DNA of 64,000 nt from Lunularia cruciata (taxonomy: Eukaryota > Streptophyta > Marchantiopsida > Lunulariales > Lunulariaceae): the NCBI GenBank assembly GCA_948567375.1, contig OX419762.1, positions 12,034,001-12,098,000 on the forward strand, in the 5' to 3' direction. The position numbers and the translations under genes were made by a program. The notes under the pieces were generated by a model. That model saw only the letters and a list, made by a program, of their open reading frames with translations, was not told where the DNA came from and made no database searches. Each line of letters opens with the position of its first letter. Position 1 is the first letter of the stretch. This document shows, piece after piece, positions 62,091-64,000 of this stretch.

Positions 62091-62691
62091 TGTAATACTT
62101 GAAAGACGAGAGAATTCTCTAAGAGAGATACAAGAGAGAAAACACAAGTTTCACACTTAATCCTCTGATGCTCCAAAGGAGCACCTTCTCTTTATTATAT
62201 AACAAAGAGGATCCCCTCAAAGAAGCTCCACCCTTGGATCAAATACATGGATTGGTGACCTATCAACAAGCTCCATCCTAGGATTAGTTGGTTGGATGGG
62301 TGACATGTCAGTCCTTGTCCTATCTAGTTGTTCAAACGGTTTTGACCAAATGGAATATTTAGGGAATCTTCTTGTAGGGAGCTCAAAATCATGTGGGTGA
62401 GGTACCATTGGAAAGCTCTTGACAAGAAAATTCATAGGGGAGAGAAGGCAAGCTTTCATTTCTCTTAGATGGGAGTAAGCATTCTATTTTTGAGGCCTAA
62501 TTCATCCATTTAGGCCTCCAAAATTAGCTTTAAAGTTTTTCAAGCTATTTTCTACTTTTGCTCTATTAGTAAAAGTACTCTTTTGGTGACAACTCTGTCT
62601 GATCTACCTAGCCCATTGTACACAACATTCTTCTAGATGTTACCAAGCCAATTTTCACCTTGAGATAATATATCTAATTGCTTGTACTACA
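62091..62691 (+). mobile_element. solo LTR (LTR-like repeat, copy 3) nested in gag
   Basis: 601 bp, starting TGTAATACTTG and ending GTACTACA, so the termini form an imperfect inverted repeat with TG/CA ends. It is flanked by TATAG (62086-62090) and TACAG (62692-62696), a 5-bp target duplication with one change. With the block and one flank removed, the gag reading frame runs on uninterrupted from the EIDAIQQ region into the zinc knuckle. No internal retroelement genes accompany it, which is what recombination between two LTRs leaves behind. The 80-codon minus frame at 62217-62459 is part of the repeat. Confidence 0.8.
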
Positions 62692-62696
62692 TACAG

Positions 62697-62850
62697 ATAG
62701 AGAAAACTTACGACAAAATGGTGTTTGTTTCTATTGTCACCAAATTGGACATTGCATCATTGAATGTCCAGTCAAGAATGGGCGACCTCAACAAGTCACC
62801 CAAATGAAGTTTGTGAAGCAAAATTAGGGAAATGAGGAATCCAAATAGTA
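62697..62850 (+). pseudogene. gag zinc knuckle of the Ty3/gypsy element, 3' part of gag
   Basis: NGVCFYCHQIGHCIIECP shows the CX2CX4HX4C nucleic-acid-binding knuckle of gag with all four metal ligands kept (about 62721-62774). A stop follows within about 20 codons. Confidence 0.85.
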
Positions 62851-62915
62851 GATTTCAAGCTACCTATTAGGAACTTGATTAGTTTCAATGGGATCAAAAG
62901 CTCAATCCATGCAAG

Positions 62916-63296
62916 TTGCTTCTCTTGCAAGGTATGATATCTAATTGTGGTTGTAGAAATTTTTTTGATTCTAGGAATTCAGAAAGTTGCTTGTCCATGC
63001 AATTAGCAAAGGAATTACATATTCTTATGAAGCCAATAATTGGAAGTAGATTGATGATGACGGATGGTAGAAAGTGTTGTGCATTCTATACCTTACATCT
63101 TGTTACCTTCAAGATTGGAAAGGAGTATTTGGAGTGTATGAGGTTTGTAGTGGCACCTCTACACTATGATGTCATTCTATGTCTACCTTGGTTTGAATGT
63201 CATAAGTTTCAATTTGATTGGTATAGGCATTTAATGGATTGGCCTGTTTTTACCGATAGTTCTTCCATTACTATGCTCATGTGGCCACACCATTGA
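62916..63296 (+). pseudogene. retropepsin-like protease region of the Ty3/gypsy element
   Basis: A 126-codon frame carries the C-terminal half of a gypsy-type aspartic protease: LMMTDGRKC, VTFKIGKEYLECMRFVV and HYDVILCLPWFECHKFQFDW, the family's conserved Y-D-(I/V)-(I/V)-L...P-W block. The catalytic D-S/T-G expected near the start is not seen (NCGCRNFF occupies that place), so it would be inactive. Downstream the frame ends and reverse transcriptase is absent. Confidence 0.8.
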
Positions 63297-63423
63297 CCAA
63301 TCTCTTGGACAAGAACTTGAGCTTTTAGTGGACCCACAAGCACGAAGAAGCATTTTAGAAGCAAGAAACATATGTTGTCTTCAAAACCCATTCTTCAACC
63401 ATATGATCCTCAACTACCTTGTG

Positions 63424-63780
63424 TGGTTGATTTTGATGCTTCTAACTTTCCAATCACAACCGTGTTGCAATAGGAATTCCTAGATGGGTTACATTCCATT
63501 GCCTTTGTGTCTCACCAACTAAATATAGCAAAAAAGAATCACTCTACTTGAGACTAGGAACAACTAGCAATGGTATATGTGACCAAGATATAGAGGCATC
63601 ATCTCTTGGGAAACAAGTGATCATGCAAATTGATCATAAATCTTTATTATAGACATTACACTTGGAACACATGAAGAGTTGATATCATTGATGGGAGGAA
63701 CAACTATATTTGTTTGACATCAAACTTGAGTACAAACCTGGTTGGTTCCATGTCATCCTTGATGCCCTATGACAATGACT
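63424..63780 (+). pseudogene. RNase H region of the Ty3/gypsy element
   Basis: A stop-broken translation reads VVDFDASNFPITTVLQ, then IAFVSHQLNIAKKNHST, EQLAMVYVTKI and a HHLLGNK block. These are the DAS...GVLQ, SRKLN..EKNY, E-L-A-(I/V)-V and RHYLLG signatures of gypsy RNase H. Several in-frame TAG/TGA/TAA codons show decay. Only about 130 bp separate it from the protease region, so the reverse transcriptase that should lie between has been lost. Confidence 0.85.
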
Positions 63781-64000
63781 TGATTTGATGCCTCTTCCTC
63801 TCATCACGGCGGCAATTAGGATAGTATTAATTGACTTTAAAGTCCAAATTGAGTTAAAGCCTGCTTTATAGCAAGATCTTTTCTTTCAAATGGTACAAGG
63901 TCATCTTGAAACATGTGACAAGGAGTACAACACCTTCTCCTTCAAGGAAAGCCTTCTATTTTGTGAGAATCAAATTTATGCTCCAACCAAGGGTGATCTA
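63781..64000 (+). pseudogene. RNase H-integrase linker, runs off the window
   Basis: The last 70 bp read FSFKESLLFCENQIYAPTKG, which matches the segment found just before the zinc-binding N-terminus of gypsy integrases (pattern: short loop, L-L-(Y/F)-x-x-N-x-(I/L)-(Y/V)-(V/A)-P). The integrase itself would lie beyond the window edge. Confidence 0.65.

Noticed and set aside
1-64000. tRNA, rRNA, snRNA, microRNA and CRISPR features
   Set aside because: A reading for tRNA A/B boxes, conserved microRNA sequences such as miR156, miR166 and miR390, and regularly spaced repeats gave nothing convincing. A covariance-model search would be needed to exclude divergent RNAs.

Overview
The window is nuclear DNA of a land plant. 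Two spliced genes with ordinary plant GT-AG introns can be read completely: an AINTEGUMENTA/PLETHORA-type AP2 transcription factor (+ strand, 9 coding exons, 30635-35681, 824 aa) and methionine S-methyltransferase (- strand, 11 coding exons, 56035-49324, 1073 aa). Both gene models were built by joining exons at splice sites, and frame and phase close at every junction. Only two clear genes in 64 kb, moderate introns, a long GA-rich leader and many short microsatellites suggest a bryophyte or another early-diverging land plant with a repeat-rich genome. The species cannot be fixed from sequence alone.

Layout. 1-2.2 kb is an AT-rich degenerate tandem array (unit about 190-205 bp) broken by a 282-bp retroposon-like insertion with an 18-bp imperfect target duplication. 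Kin of that insertion lies at 11.49-11.65 kb. 2.2-28.5 kb has no gene I can support. It alternates AT-rich sequence with CpG-rich patches (about 4.6-7.0, 15.2-15.3, 17.7-18.1, 24.0-24.75, 25.1-25.4 and 27.35-28.5 kb). It also holds an unusual set of short perfect inverted repeats, most of them between 6.0 and 9.0 kb. 28.7-29.7 kb is strongly purine-rich on the + strand and probably is promoter or 5' leader of the AP2 gene. 36.3-49.3 kb is intergenic, with weak unrecognised coding-like stretches near 37-38.5 kb and simple repeats. The two genes are convergent. A cluster of ACGT-core motifs (a palindromic G-box and relatives) lies 0.55-0.9 kb upstream of the methyltransferase start.

57-64 kb is an AT-rich nest of transposons. 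It has three copies of one ~600-bp LTR-like repeat and a decayed Ty3/gypsy element (LTR with TATA box, primer-binding site, gag, zinc knuckle, protease, RNase H, start of integrase) that has lost its reverse transcriptase. The third LTR-like copy is a solo LTR inside gag with a 5-bp target duplication.

The two genes have unrelated jobs (meristem/stem-cell transcription control and S-methylmethionine synthesis); nothing suggests they work together. I found no new biological system. The most unusual signals are the cluster of perfect hairpins at 6-9 kb, the nested solo LTR whose removal leaves the gag frame open, the 9-nt microexon and the ACGT cluster.
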